Source of the DNA: Flaccisagitta enflata
Lineage: Eukaryota; Chaetognatha; Sagittoidea; Aphragmophora
Assembly: GCA_965153355.1 (NCBI GenBank)
Contig: OZ231127.1
Location: forward strand, 99,634,001-99,698,000
Direction of reading: 5' to 3'
Length of the DNA: 64,000 bases
Shown here: positions 15,146 through 26,452 of the stretch, in pieces
How the letters are laid out: every line of letters starts with the position of its first letter
Numbering within the stretch: position 1 is the first letter of the stretch
Made by a program: the position numbers and the translations under genes
The notes under the pieces: model-generated
What the model saw: the letters and a program-made list of their open reading frames with translations, nothing else
Database searches by the model: none
Told to the model about the DNA's origin: nothing

Positions 15146-15544
15146 TATGCGCCTGAACCATAGAAAATCTATGAGCGTTTGAAAGTTCTGCAAAAAATCT
15201 TCTAAATGCAACGTTGCTGGTCATTGTAGCTTTATTCGTTAAGAAATGGCAATGGTTTGAAGAAAAGAATCGCTGATTGAAAAAGTGCTTATTTCATTTT
15301 TAGTCGCGTGCACGCGACTCTACACCCCGCTTTGTTGGTCCGTCCGTCCGTCCGTTGGTCCGTCGGTCCGTCGGTCCGTCACACTTTACTTTTTAGTCGC
15401 GTGCACGCGACTCAACTTCCCGCTCCGTCGGTCGGTCGGTCGGTCCGTCGGTCGGTCGGTCGGTCGGTCGGTAACACTTTGCTTTTTTGCGTCTTTTTGG
15501 GTCGTCTGGAGTTATTTTGAGTCATTTTGTTGTTGTTTTTGGGA

Positions 15545-16600
15545 ATTATTGGTTGCTTTTAGTCATTTTCGGTCATTTTTGGTCATTTTGGTCATTTTGG
15601 CCATTTTGGTCATTTTGGTCATTTTGGTCATTTTTGGCCATTTTTGGTAAATTTTGGTTAATTTTGTTTATTTTTGATCATTTTTGGTCATTTTTGGTCA
15701 TTTTTGGTCATTTTTGGTCATTTTTGGTTATTTTTTGGTCATTTTTGGTCATTTTGGTCATTTTTGGTCATTTTGGTCATTTTTGATCAATTTTGGTCAT
15801 TTTTGATCATTTTTGATCAATTTTTGTCATTTTGGTCATTTTTGGTCATTTTTGGTCATTTTTGGTTATTTTGGGTCATTTGGGTCATTTTGGGTCATTT
15901 TTGGTCATTTGGTCATTTTGGTCAATTTTGGCCATTTTGGTCATTTTGGTCAATTTTGGCCATTTTGATCATTTTTGATCATTTTTGATCATTTTTTGTC
16001 ATTTTTGGTCATTTTTGGTCATTTTTGGTCATTTTGGTCATTTTGGTCATTTTGGTCATTTTTGGTCCTTTTGTTCATTTCTGGTCATTTTGGTCATTTA
16101 GGTTATTTTTGGTCATTTTTGGTCATTTTTGATCATTTTTGATCATTTTTGATCATTTTTGGTCATTTTTGGTCATTTTTGGTCATTTTTGGTCATTTTT
16201 GATTATTTGGGTCATTTTTGGTCATTTTTGGTCATTTTTGATCATTTTTGATCATTTTTGATCATTTTGGTCAGTTTTGGTTGTTTTTGGTCGTTTTTGG
16301 TCAATTTGGGTCATTTTTGCTCATTTTTGATCCTTTTTGGCCATTTCTGGTCATTTTTGATCCTTTCTGGTCATTTTTGGTCATTTTTGGTCATTTTTGG
16401 TCATATTTGGTCATTTTTGGTCATTTTTGGTCATTTTTGGTCATTGTGGTCATTTTAGGTCATTTTTGGTCATTTTAGATCATTTTTGGTCATTTTTGGT
16501 CATTTTTGGTCATTTTTGGTCATTTTTGGTCATTTTTGGTCATTTTTGGTCATTTTGGTCATTTTGGTCATTTTTGGTCATTTTTGGTCATTTTTGGTTA
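15545..16600 (+). repeat. ATTTTTGGTC minisatellite, about 1.05 kb
   Basis: Around 100 copies of TCATTTTTGG (9-11 bp variants). All open frames here (FGHFWSFLVI repeats) are translations of the repeat. It lies in the slot where short type-B copies have TAAGTCATT units. Confidence 0.95.
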
Positions 16601-17150
16601 AAGTTTGCTGGTTAAAGTCTACTGATTAAAGTCTGCTGGTTGAATTCTGCTGGTTGAAGTCTGCTGGTTGAAGTCTGCTGGTTTTTCTGGTTTATGTTTG
16701 ATTTAGGTCTGATTTAGGTCTGGTTTTGGTCTGGTTTTGGTCTGGTTTAATTCTGGTTTGAGTCTGGTTTGAGTCTGGTTTGAGTCTGGTTTGAGTTCGA
16801 TTTGAGTCTGGTTTGAGTCTGGTTTGAGTCTGGTTTGAGTCTGGTTTGAGTCTGGTTTGAGTCTGGTTTGAACCTGGTTTGAGTTTGGTTTGAGTCTGGT
16901 TTGAGTCTGGTTTGAGTCTGGTTTGAGTCTGGTTTGAGTCTGGTTTGAGTTTGGCTTGAATCTGGTTTATGTCTGGTTTATGTTTGGTTTATGTCTGATT
17001 TATGTCTGATTTAGGTCTGGTTTTGGTCTGGTTTAATTCTGGTTTGGATCTGGTTTGAGTCTGGTTTGAGTCTGGTTTGAGTCTGGTTTGAGTCTGGTTT
17101 GAGTCTGGTTTGAGTGTAGTTTGGGTCTTTTTGGGTTGCGTTTAAGTCTG
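16601..17150 (+). repeat. TCTGGTTTGAG minisatellite, about 0.55 kb
   Basis: About 45 units of 11-12 bp (TCTGGTTTGAG with TTTATG and TTTAGG variants), preceded by a few GTCTGCTGGTTGAA units. It follows the TCATTTTTGG block inside the same element. Confidence 0.93.
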
Positions 17151-17244
17151 ATTTTTGATAAAAAGATACAATAAGGAGTCAGGTCAGTTCAGTTATTTTT
17201 GTCCTGCACGCGACTTATAGGTGTTGGCCTTGTTTATAATATAA

Positions 17245-17465
17245 TGTCAACTCTCAGGTCATTTTAAGTCATTTAAAGTCATTAACAGCTATTTTATGTC
17301 ATTTTGAGTTATTCTAAGTCATTTTAAGTCATTTTAAGTCATTTTAAGTTATTTTAAGCCATTTTTGGTCATTAGGTTTTTTAGTCATTTTAAGTCATTT
17401 TTGGTCATTTTAAGTCATTTAAAGTCATTGAAAGTCATTCTAAGTCATTCTAAGTCATTCAAAAT
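17245..17465 (+). repeat. GTCATTTTAA minisatellite
   Basis: About 20 units of AAGTCATTTT. It lies just past the AACAAGGCC end (read reversed) of the giant element and is probably a second type-B fragment. Confidence 0.85.
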
Positions 17466-17838
17466 TTGTTAGTCTAATGAGCAATTTTAGTCTTTCCATT
17501 TTTGTCAATAACGCAGCTCAGGATTATCTTAGCTTCTCATCATTCATGAGCAGATTAAAGAGATTCAAATCTTTTTTAAAATGGCTCCAAGAACAAATTT
17601 CTAATTCAATGTGTTTTATTTTCATGTTTGAATAAGAATAACCCATGAAAATGGCGCAGTAGATTTCCAAGTTCTTGACCACCTATCTTTGTTCTAATGC
17701 CATTTCTATACAGATAAAGCGAGAACATCCAGCAAAGTCTCATTTGAAACATCTTTCGCAGATCTTCAAAACTATCATGGATTTTGCTATGTTTTTCTCA
17801 TTACTTGGATGTGAAACATTGACAAACAAGTAGTTTGC

Positions 17839-18377
17839 TTTTTGGGCAGCGGCCCCAAAGGGCCGATGACCTGTAGAACACAGGGGGGAATTTCCATACG
17901 TCCGTCCTTCCGTCCGTCCTTCCATCCACCCCCCCCCCGCTGGCCTCAAATTCGCTCTCCCAGCCCTCAAATTTGCCCTCCCAGCCCTCAATTCAGCCCT
18001 CCAGGCCTCAAATCAGCTTTCCAAGCTTCAAATCTACCCCCCCACCTCAAATCTGACCTCCAGACCTCAAATCTGCCTTCCAGACCTTCAATTAGCCCTC
18101 CAAGCATAAAATCAGCCCTCCATGGCTTCAATTTGCCCTCCAAACCTCAAATCGGCTCTCCAAGCCCTAATTCTGCCCTCCAGCCTTCAAATATGCCTTC
18201 AGCGGTCTTAATCAGTCATCTAAGGCCTGAAATATGCCCCCTCAGGACGTATGGAAATTCCCCCCTGTGTTCTACAGGACATCGGCCCTTTGGGGCCGCT
18301 GCCCTGCTCTCACTCCACTTTTTCACTGGATCACTCCCGGCAGGGCATCGGGCACCGCTGACCATGTGCAATCCTTG
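17839..18377 (-). mobile_element. Family-M element, both ends present
   Basis: Short end TTTTGGGCAGCGGCCCCAAA, GGGCCGATGACCTGTAGAAC, ACAGGGGGGAATTTCCATAC. Long end is its inversion (GTATGGAAATTCCCCCCTGT, CTACAGGACATCGGCCC, TTTGGGGCCGCTGCCCTGC), then a spacer, GGGCATCGGGCACCGCTGAC and CATGTGCAATCCTTGG. The core is about 14 units of CCTCAAATCTGCCCTCCAG. Confidence 0.87.
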
Positions 18378-19200
18378 GATGACTAGTTTATTTCGCCATA
18401 GTTATGATCTTTTGTTTAATCAATAAAGATCTCCAAGTTGATCAAGGTGAAAACTTCCCCAAATCAAACTTTAGCAAAAACCAGGAGAAATGAGCCAATT
18501 TCCTATTAAATGCTCCTCTTTAAGCTTTGCAGAAATCTTTTAAATCTATACTTTGGGAACAAAGATCTAGGCACCTAAAAAAACAAATATTTCTAGCTAC
18601 TCTAGTTACAGACTCACTATTTTTTGAACACCCGTTAAAAAAAAAAGTTTCAGACTTATAAGATAATTGATGCATCTTAGAGAAAAAGCTTCATACTTTT
18701 TGTGATTTGAGAGGAATGACCCCGTACTTAAAAACAGTTCGAGCAAGACAGATGCGGTTTGCGTAGACTGCTTGCAAATTTAAAGGGCTTTTTTTATGTC
18801 AACAACTTGTCTATGATTCATTGAGTCTCTTTGGAGCTTTTAGGATTGGTCTAGAATAAAAGAAAAGTTAAAAATCTTCATCAACTAACAAAAAGATGTG
18901 ACTTTTATCTGTATTTGAGTCGTAGATCCCCTCAAAGTCAAATTTAATGTATACTGGTGAAGGAACCCATTTCCATGAATTATATGCAAAGATATCAAGT
19001 GATCTTATCTACGATTGTAATGGCTGTCCGCCTAATTTTGCGATATGTGTTGCTGCTTGCTTTGCCGGTCGGTCAGTAAATCAGACGTTTGTTACTTACT
19101 TTGAACAATGTCGTGTAACTCCCGGAGTTCTGCGGCGGGCAAATGTCCCAAATTGATTTCATCTTCTATCCAACCCGAAAGTGCGTGGCCTGGAATGAAG
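18378..19200. other. Gene-free stretch
   Basis: No recognised gene. A 69-codon plus-strand frame at 18947-19156 has several cysteines but no family I know and no clear splice or start context. It is left unassigned. Confidence 0.5.
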
Positions 19201-19202
19201 TT

Positions 19203-19420
19203 TGCTTAAATTGACTAGAAATGGCTTAAAATGACCTGAAATGACCTAAAATGACTTAAAATAACCTAAAATGACATGCAATGACTTGAACGATGTAATA
19301 TGACTGAGGATGATGCAAAATGACTTTAATGACTGAATTGACCTTATGGACTTCAGTGACCTAATACGCCTTGATATGACTAAGAATGACTAAAATGGCT
19401 AAAAATGGATTAAAATGAAA
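19203..19420. repeat. AAATGACTTA-type minisatellite
   Basis: Degenerate 10-bp units (AAATGACCTA, AAATGACTTA). This is the complement of the TAAGTCATTT repeat of type-B family-H cores, so it may be a worn B element. Confidence 0.75.
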
Positions 19421-20000
19421 ATAGTCGCAAAAGCGTTAGATGGTCAGCGGTACCCGATGCCCCTATGTAAGTGTATGTGGGTGTGAGGTGGTTAGAGGGG
19501 CAGCGGACCCGAAGGAGCCGATGACTTATGCTGTTTTTTTTTAGCCTCAAGGCGGGGATTAGGGCCTGGAGGCTGGCATTGGGGCCTTGAGGCTGCGATT
19601 TGAGCCTCGAGGCTAGGATTTGAGTTTTGATGCTGGGATTTGAGCCTCCAGACTGGGATTTGGGCCTCCAGACTTAGATTATAGCCTTAACGCAGGGATT
19701 TGAGCCTCAAGGCTGGGATTTAAGCCTCAAGGCTGGGATTTGAGCCCCGAGGCTAGGATTTGAGCCTCGAGGCTGGGAATTGAGCCTCCAGGCTGGGATT
19801 TGAGCCTCCAGGCTGGGATTTGATCCTCGAGGCTGGGATTTGAGCCTCCAGGCTGGGATTTGAGCCTCAAGGCTGGGATTTGAGTCTCGAAGCTAGGATT
19901 TGGGCCTCAAGGGGGGGGATGAAGGAGAAGGAGAAGAAGGAGAAATTTCTGCATATGTGAAAGCATAGGTCATCGGCCCCTTCAGGGCCGCTGAACAAAA
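19420..20000 (+). mobile_element. Family-M element, both ends present
   Basis: Long end ATAGTCGCAAAAGCGTTAGA, TGGTCAGCGGTACCCGATGC, then GGGGCAGCGGACCCGAAGG. The core is about 17 units of GCCTCAAGGCTGGGATTTGA. Short end GAAAGCATAGGTCATCGGCC then CCTTCAGGGCCGCTGAACAA. Confidence 0.86.
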
Positions 20001-20019
20001 GTGCCAAAAGAGTGCCAAA

Positions 20020-20130
20020 ATGGGGACTAATCAACTGATTGACCAACTGACGAACTGACCGACTGACTGATGGATGGACTGACCTACGGACAAAGCAAAG
20101 TATGGGGTCGCGTATCACGCGACTAGAATT
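20020..20130 (-). mobile_element. Family-H 3' part
   Basis: GACCGACTGACTGATGG block, CTACGGACAAAGC, and stem-loop GTCGCGT-ATC-ACGCGAC followed by TAGAA. It abuts the family-M copy to its left. The 5' AACAAGGCC end is absent. Confidence 0.7.
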
Positions 20131-20434
20131 TTTAGTAAACAAGCCCAATAGGGCAATGATGCGTCCTCTTCTGATCTCTGTGCAGATAGAACTGAGTGAC
20201 AAGAAAGTAAGACTTCATTGACTTTTGCATATTGCAATTCATACCTTTAATGTCCAAATTTACTAAGTACACAGGTATTCTTTTTAAGCATCAATACAAA
20301 AATAGTATGGCAAAAAAGACAAAGTGAAAGATTTAATAATTGGCACAAAAGATAGAATGTAGCCTCTCAATGGAGGAGGAATAAACTCTACTGAATTTTG
20401 CATCTAACTTCAAAAATTTTGATTTAGTGTTAAA

Positions 20435-21295
20435 GGATGGACGGACAGACAGACCCTCTTATAGCGATGCAAGGACGCATCTAAAAATAATCAAGGGTGG
20501 TTGGTGAGTTATTGGAGATGGATAGGCGGAATTTTTGAAGTAGTGTTAACAGACGGATGGACAGACAGACCCTCATGTAGAGAAGCGAGGACGCATCTAA
20601 AAATGATCAGGGGTGGTTGGTGAGTGATTGGAAATGGATAAGCGGGATTTCTGAGGTAGTAATAATGGACGGACAGACCCTCTTATATAAGTGCGAGGGC
20701 GCATCTAAGAATGATCAGGAGATGTTTGGAAATGATTGGAGATGGGGAAGCGGGATTTTTGAGGTAGCGTTAACAGACAGACGGACGAAAAGACCCTCTT
20801 AGAGAGATGCGAGGACGCATCTAAAAATGATCAGAGGTGGTTGGTGAGTGATTGGAGATGGATGAGCGGGATTTTTGAGGTAGCGTTAACAGACAGATAG
20901 ATGGACAGACCCTCTTATAGAGATGCGAGGACGCATCTAAGAATAATCAGGGGTGGTTGGTGAGTGATTGGAGATGGATAAGCGGGATTTTTTGAGGTAG
21001 CGTTAACCGATGGACGGACGGACAGACCCTCTTATAGAGATGCGAGGACGCATCTAGAAATGATCAGGGGTGGTTGGTGAGTGATTGGAGATGGATAAGC
21101 GGGATATTTGAGGTAGCGTTTACCGATGGACGGACGGACAGACTCTCTTATAGAAATGCGAGGATGCATCTGAAAATGGTCAGGGGTGGTTGGTGAGTGA
21201 TTGGAGATGGATAAGCGGGATTATTGAAGCAGGGTCAATGGACGAACGGACGGACAGACCCTCTTATAGAGATGCGAGGACGCAGCTAAAAATGA
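20435..21295 (-). repeat. Eight-copy head-to-tail array of a 116-bp hairpin unit
   Basis: Stem-loops AGATGC-GAGGAC-GCATCT (or near variants) begin at about 20464, 20582, 20692, 20806, 20922, 21039, 21155 and 21271, spaced 110-118 bp. Each is followed by TAAAAATGATCAGGGGTGG, TGAGTGATTGGAGATGGAT, GGGATTTTTGAGGTAGCGTT and a GACGGACAGACCCTCTTATA lead-in. The unit has the same plan as a family-H tail. Confidence 0.9.
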
Positions 21296-21865
21296 CAGAA
21301 AAATGTTTTGCTTCCATGTTGTCATGAAAAAAAGCATTCACCTAACAAAGATAAGTTTATTTTTCATTGCATGGTCTTCAAAGATAAGGCTCAAATATAA
21401 GAAAATGAAAAACAATGAATGAAGAAATATTACCACAATTGCTATCTTTATTTCGATTGTAGGTAAGCATTAGTGTTTTAGGTTACACTCGGAATGGATG
21501 TTTGCTAAGTTGGTTTTGCAAGATGGATAGCTGGGAGAGATGCGCGTAGTAACCAGTCAGTGAAGGCTCAAAAGTATTCAGTTTGGGTATAGTGAAGAAT
21601 ATTGATCAACTTGTCGTAACATGAAAAAAGCTTCAACTTACCGACCAAGGGGAGAATTAAAAAGGTAACCAGCCACTTCATGATAATTGTTAGCTGATGG
21701 CGAGGTGAAGATTTTCTTTTTCTTTTTTTCCAGTTTTTTTTCCTCGTTTATTGCCTCCTCTTGTTCAATCGTTTTGTTTATATTCATTTATGTGTGTTTT
21801 TTTTTGCTGTTGTGATCGAACCGTACCGCCAATTTGAAAAAAAAAAATGTCGTTAATCATTTTAT
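21296..21865. other. Gene-free stretch
   Basis: Nothing recognised; becomes T-rich after 21715. Confidence 0.5.
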
Positions 21866-21869
21866 CTAA

Positions 21870-22046
21870 GCAAGAAAAACAAGAAGAAAAACAAGATATA
21901 AAAAAAAAAGAAGATAAAGAAGAACAAGACAAACAAGAAGAACACGAAGAATAAGAAGAACATGAAAAACAAGAAGAAAAAAAACAAGAACAAGTACAGG
22001 AACAAGAACAAGAACAAGAACAAGAACAAGAACAAAAAAGAAGAAA

Positions 22047-22092
<46 letters not shown>

Positions 22093-22182
22093 AGAAGAAG
22101 AAGAAGAAGAAGAAGAAGAAGAAGAAGAAGAAGAAGGAGAAGAAGAAAAAGAAGAACAACAGCACCACAACAACAACAAAAT

Positions 22183-22244
<62 letters not shown>

Positions 22245-22440
22245 CCACAACTAGATTGAAAATAATACCAACATTTACAAACAAAACAAAAACAATAACT
22301 AGATTAACAATGAACCAACAAGGAGAAGAACAAAAAGAAGAAAAAGGACAAAAACAAGAATAAGAAAAGGAACCAGAACAAGAACGAGAACAAAAACAAG
22401 ATGGGAAAGAAAAAGAGAATGACAAAGAAGAAGAAGAAGA
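21870..22440. repeat. Purine-rich compound repeat: AACAAG, GAA, AAC
   Basis: AACAAG/GAACAA hexamers (to about 22035), a (GAA)n run (about 22040-22140), an (AAC)n run (about 22177-22243) and further GAACAA words. A nearly all-purine plus strand gives false Leu, Phe or Glu-rich frames. Confidence 0.93.
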
Positions 22441-22535
22441 AAATCGTCATGGTTACGTGGTCAGCGCTAACAGATGCCCCTATGCTAGTGTATCTTGGGA
22501 AATCTTAAACTACATTGTTAGGGACGCTGCCTAGA

Positions 22536-22540
<5 letters not shown>

Positions 22541-22569
<29 letters not shown>
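22541..22569. repeat. (GA)n microsatellite
   Basis: Short GA run. Just upstream (22449-22490), GGTCAGCGCTAACAGATGCC resembles a worn family-M long end. Confidence 0.85.
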
Positions 22570-22570
<1 letters not shown>

Positions 22571-22644
22571 AGGTAAGATGCATGAGAAAATGAACAAAAA
22601 ATCCGACACAACTACAAGGGCATAATAAAAGCAACAAGTATTCC

Positions 22645-23815
22645 TAACCTCGAGAATTGACCTTTTTGCTAGAACTTTCACAAGAGAGAGGACTTGGTAC
22701 TAAAAGATGCTCAACTGCTTTCATCTGCTCAACTTTCACCTTACAGCGTTAAAATCGCCGGTATGACGAACCAGTTTCGCGAAATGATTCAATTGACTTT
22801 TATCTTGACGATTTTAACGATCAATCAGTCTTCAGTGCAAAGTCGTCTCTCTCCAGTTGAAAGGTCAATTTTTTAGGTGAGTGAGAATAGAAATGATGCT
22901 ACTGTGTCTAAGAAAATGAGGATTCAAGGCTTTCAAGCTAATAAAGAGGGACTTGTTTTTTGTCAAATGACACAATATCAAGCAGAGTGTAACTCTCAGG
23001 GTCAAACAGATTAAAAGGACCTGTTTAAGGAAATGGCATACTTGCATAGCAATGGGAGGCATTGGGTCATAGCACGACCGTCATACCAAGATTTCGGGAA
23101 GAGCTCACTGCACTGTTCCAAAACTTTCAACTGGAGAGAGTGGACTTAAATGGCTCATCTCTGTCACCCTCAACCACAAAAATCAAAATTGGTCCAGTTG
23201 AAAAGTCAGTTTTTTAGGTGAGTGAGAATAGATGGTTCTACCACCACGTCTGATTGATGGAACAAGTTTTTAATCTGTTGGAACCATATTTTGTTGGACA
23301 GACTGACAGGATAGTATGTCATATGACGAAACAGGTTCCAATCGACTTTTATATCGACGACTTTAATGTTCAGGCAATCTTTAGTGCAAAGTCCACTCTC
23401 TCAAGTTGAAAGGTCAGTTTTTTAGGTGAGTGAGAATAGATGGTTAAACATAAGAAGGTTTCATGCATATTAAAAGGGACTTGTTTCATCAAACGCAATA
23501 TTGAGAAGAACAGGAATTTATTTACAAGCCAAAGGTCGATCTGGACGGCACTGACGTCCCTAAACCCTATGATACAAAGCACATTATAAGGGCAAAATAG
23601 CTCGAAGAACCTGTTTAACGAAATGGCATACTTTCTTAGATATGAGAGGCATTGGACATGGTAGTAGAACCATCTATTTTCACATACCTAAAAAACTGAC
23701 CTTTCAACTGGAGAGAGTGGACTTTGCACTAAAGATTGCCTAAACGTTAAAGTCGACAATATAAAAGTCGATTGGGACCTGTTTCGTGATACTACATACT
23801 ATTAGGGTAGGTCAA
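22645..23815. repeat. Dispersed repeat R2 with an internal inverted pair
   Basis: The word GTTGAAAGGTCAGTTTTTTA followed by GGTGAGTGAGAATAGA recurs at about 22855, 23195 and 23405, and inverted at about 23680. Arms about 23318-23450 and 23668-23810 are inverted copies. Pieces recur at 26120-26290 (TGGTTCCAACAGATTAAAAT). Not a known family to me; possible non-autonomous DNA transposon. Confidence 0.6.
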
Positions 23816-24249
23816 TATGCGTTTTTGTCTCAGATTGCCATGTAAGTTACGGAGGACAACCAACTTGAAAAATGATGAGTAATGGCAAAAAAATCCGCGT
23901 CCAAATCCTTGTATGTTCATTGTTCATAACACATTTTGCTAACAAAAAGCACAATAGACGCTGTTGGGTTCAATTAGAGTCACAGCTTGTCCGTAAATCT
24001 TCAAGTAGTTAATGACGATTAACTACCACACTTAAAGCATATCCACCCTTCTCTTATGACAAAAAAATTCGTTCAAGCTAGGAAGTTGCATAAGCAAATG
24101 TTCTCAACGAAAGTTCCGTAGCCTCAGTTGAGGACTGACTGCATTATGCAAATTAGGGAAAAAGGAGGGATTCTATTGCATCGGGTCTTCGTGTTCATTC
24201 TTAATAGCGAGTGTCGATTTCTGTTCGTAGAGCACCGTCTGCTTGGAAG
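23816..24249. other. Gene-free spacer
   Basis: Nothing recognised. Confidence 0.5.
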
Positions 24250-25110
24250 AAAAAGAATAAAAAACTAAAAAAGAAGGAAAGACGGAAAGAAAAACGGAAA
24301 GAAAGACGGAAAGAAAGATGGAAAGAAAGACGGAAAGAAAGACGGAAAGAAAGACGGAAAGAAAGACGGAAAGAAAGACGGAAAGAAAGACGGAAAGAAA
24401 GACGGAAAGAAAGACAGAAAGAAAGGACCGACAAAGCGAGTGTCGTAGAGTCGCGTAGCACGCGACTAAAAAGAATAAAAAACTAAAAAAGAAGGAAAGA
24501 CGGAAAGAAAAACGGAAAGAAAGACGGAAAGAAAGATGGAAAGAAAGACGGAGAGAAAGACGGAAAGAAAGACGGGAAGAAAGACGGAAAGAAAGACGGA
24601 AAGAAAGACGGAAAGAAAGACGGAAAGAAAGACAGAAAGAAAGACGGAAAGAAAGACGGAAAGAAAGATGGAAAGAAAGACAAAAAGAAAGACGGAAAGA
24701 AAGACGGAAAGAAAGACAAAAAGAAAGACGGAAAGAATGACGGGAAGAAAGACAGAAAGAAAGACGGAAAGAAAGACAAAAAGACAGACAAAAAGAAAGA
24801 CAAAAAGAAAGGCAGAAAGAAAGACGGAAAGAAAGACGGAGAGAAAGACGGAAAGAAAGACGGAAAGAAAGACGGAAAGAATGACGGACAGACGGAAAGA
24901 AAGAAAGAAAGAAAAACAGACAGATGGAAAGAAAGAAAGACAAAGAAAGAAAGAAAGACAGTCAGACGGAAAGCAAGAAAGACAGAGACATAGATAGAAA
25001 GATAAAAAGAAAGAAAGACAGAAAGATAGAAAGAAAGAAAGAAAGAAGGAAAGGAAGGGGAGATAAAAGAAACGAAAAGAAAAAAAAGGGTAAAAAAGCG
25101 GAGAATACGA
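24250..25110 (-). repeat. GGAAAGAAAGAC satellite with an embedded family-H tail
   Basis: A 12-bp purine unit (GGAAAGAAAGAC) repeated about 45 times. At 24426-24470 it is broken by GACCGACAAAGCG, GTAGA and stem-loop GTCGCGT-AGC-ACGCGAC-TAAAA. The sequence starting right after this tail repeats the array's own beginning (AAGAATAAAAAACTAAAAAA at 24252 and 24472), so this is two head-to-tail copies of a hairpin-tailed unit about 220 bp apart. Confidence 0.9.
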
Positions 25111-25308
25111 GGGAAGAAAAGGAAAAAAGATTAGCACACATGATTTTACAGATGAAAAAAGTCAATCCGCATTCTGATCTAATCGCCAACGTGAAAAGAA
25201 TAGACTGCTTCGCTTTGCTTGTCACACTGCATAGCCTCTCTGTACACTGCCGCACGTAGACTGCTTGACAGACGATTGCTTAAATTCGCGTTACATAAAA
25301 TGGGTATA

Positions 25309-25903
25309 ACAGGGTGTGCAAAATTATCCGCACTCAGCAGTTATTTTTTTTAAAACCCTGTAGAAAAAATGATTTTTGAAAGCATAAGGGGTAGATATGA
25401 AAAAATATCCTTCTTAACATTCAAAACCAAAATTCACAAAGTATAAAAAGTCAGAAATTAAACTGTTTAGGTATATTTAACTCAGATAAAACACTCCTTT
25501 AAAAAGTTCATTGAAAAAAAAACTGAAATTCTGTTGTTAGTTTTTCTTGCCCTTTAGGCCTGATTTATTTGCTTTTTTGACCTCCACTGATGTTGATTTA
25601 ACTTACCTCCCTCAGCATAGTGTGTGTCAAGCTAGGAAAATCATTATGGAGTAGTTACAAATACAAGAATCTATGATTTTGTTATCTATTTTGCTTATAA
25701 AATAAAATCCTGTCAAAATCAAAATCTCTGCTTCCAATTATTTAACTCCCATAGTGACAAGGGATTTAGAAAAAACCTACAATCAATTTTGGCTTCTAGT
25801 ATGACTAGCTGGGGTACTCTGGCTCAAATTTCATATTGCTGGGTCACTTCTAAGTATGGTTTTCTTTCAATGGAGCAAGTGCGGATAATTTTGCACACCC
25901 TGT
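25309..25903. mobile_element. TA-flanked MITE (ACAGGGTGTGCAAAA ends)
   Basis: Inverted ends ACAGGGTGTGCAAAATTATC and GATAATTTTGCACACCCTGT, flanked by TA. 595 bp, no transposase frame. Same end style as 4161-4750. Confidence 0.87.
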
Positions 25904-25905
25904 TA

Positions 25906-26342
25906 GAAACTTGCTGTTGAAGATTTTAGGGGGGAAAATTGTCATACCGAACTGGTTGAATCGAAGAGGAATCTCAGTTCAATTTTTTTTCAAGATTTTT
26001 TTTTCATTTTGTGAACGATGAAGATACAAGGAGTTGAAGGTTGCGCAAGGTCTCAATCTTTTACAAATAGCATCTCGAGTGTTTTTGCCAACTTGCATAA
26101 AGATACATCAAAGTACGCAATGTGACCTTCCGTAACATACTATCCTGTCAGTCTGTCCAACAAAATATGGTTCCAACAGATTAAAATCTTGTTCCATCTA
26201 TCAGACAAAGGAAGCAGCTTATAACAGACCAAAACGGATTGACAGGACATGTTTCTCGAAATGGCATACTGCTAGAATCAGAGGCATTGGATAACATCAA
26301 AATTGGAGGCAGGGGAAGGAAAAATTGAAAAGTGAAAAGGTG
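25906..26342. other. Gene-free; R2 fragment
   Basis: 26120-26290 matches parts of repeat R2 (22.6-23.8 kb) in reverse. No gene. Confidence 0.5.
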
Positions 26343-26452
26343 AGGAGTTAGGGAGGTGAGGAGGTGAGGAGGTGAGGAGGTGATAAGGTGATAAGGTGAT
26401 AAGGTGAGGAGGTGAGGAGGTGAGGAGGTGAGGAGGTGAGGAGGGGAGGAGG
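26343..26452. repeat. (GGTGAGGA)n microsatellite
   Basis: About 13 units of GAGGTGAG. Related arrays at 28850-28880 and 29150-29215. Confidence 0.9.

Larger units (their letters stand above)
15299..17235 (+). mobile_element. Giant type-B family-H element with satellite core
   Basis: Begins with the perfect palindrome GTCGCGTGCACGCGAC (15303-15318) and TCTACACCCCGCTTTGT. A second identical head is at 15396-15411, followed by GGTCGGTCGGTC and ACACTTTGCTTTTTT. Ends CTGCACGCGACTTATAGGTG and TTGGCCTTGTTT. Type-B copies are normally about 210 bp (40351-40563); here two tandem repeats expand it to 1.9 kb. Confidence 0.8.
15148..17836. mobile_element. Second MITE copy, split by a giant family-H insert
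   Basis: 15148-15298 matches 14425-14585 (GAACCATAGAAAATC, TTGCTGGTCATTGTAGCT). About 17470-17836 matches the following part (CAATTTTAGTCTTTCCATTT, CGCAGCTCAGGATTA). What lies between is absent from the 14173-15145 copy, so it is inserted DNA. Confidence 0.8.

Noticed and set aside
15285-16615. Open frames of 70-120 codons rich in FGHFWSFLVI
   Set aside because: Translation of the TCATTTTTGG minisatellite; no start context and no family.
18947-19156. 69-codon Cys-containing frame as a small secreted protein or exon
   Set aside because: No signal peptide, no recognised motif, and no convincing splice sites.
21765-22425. Frames of up to 187 codons rich in Leu, Phe, Ser or Glu
   Set aside because: Trinucleotide repeat artefacts.
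24173-25259. Frames of up to 256 codons (FLSVFLSVFL / ERKTERKTER)
   Set aside because: Both strands of the 12-bp purine repeat stay open by composition alone.
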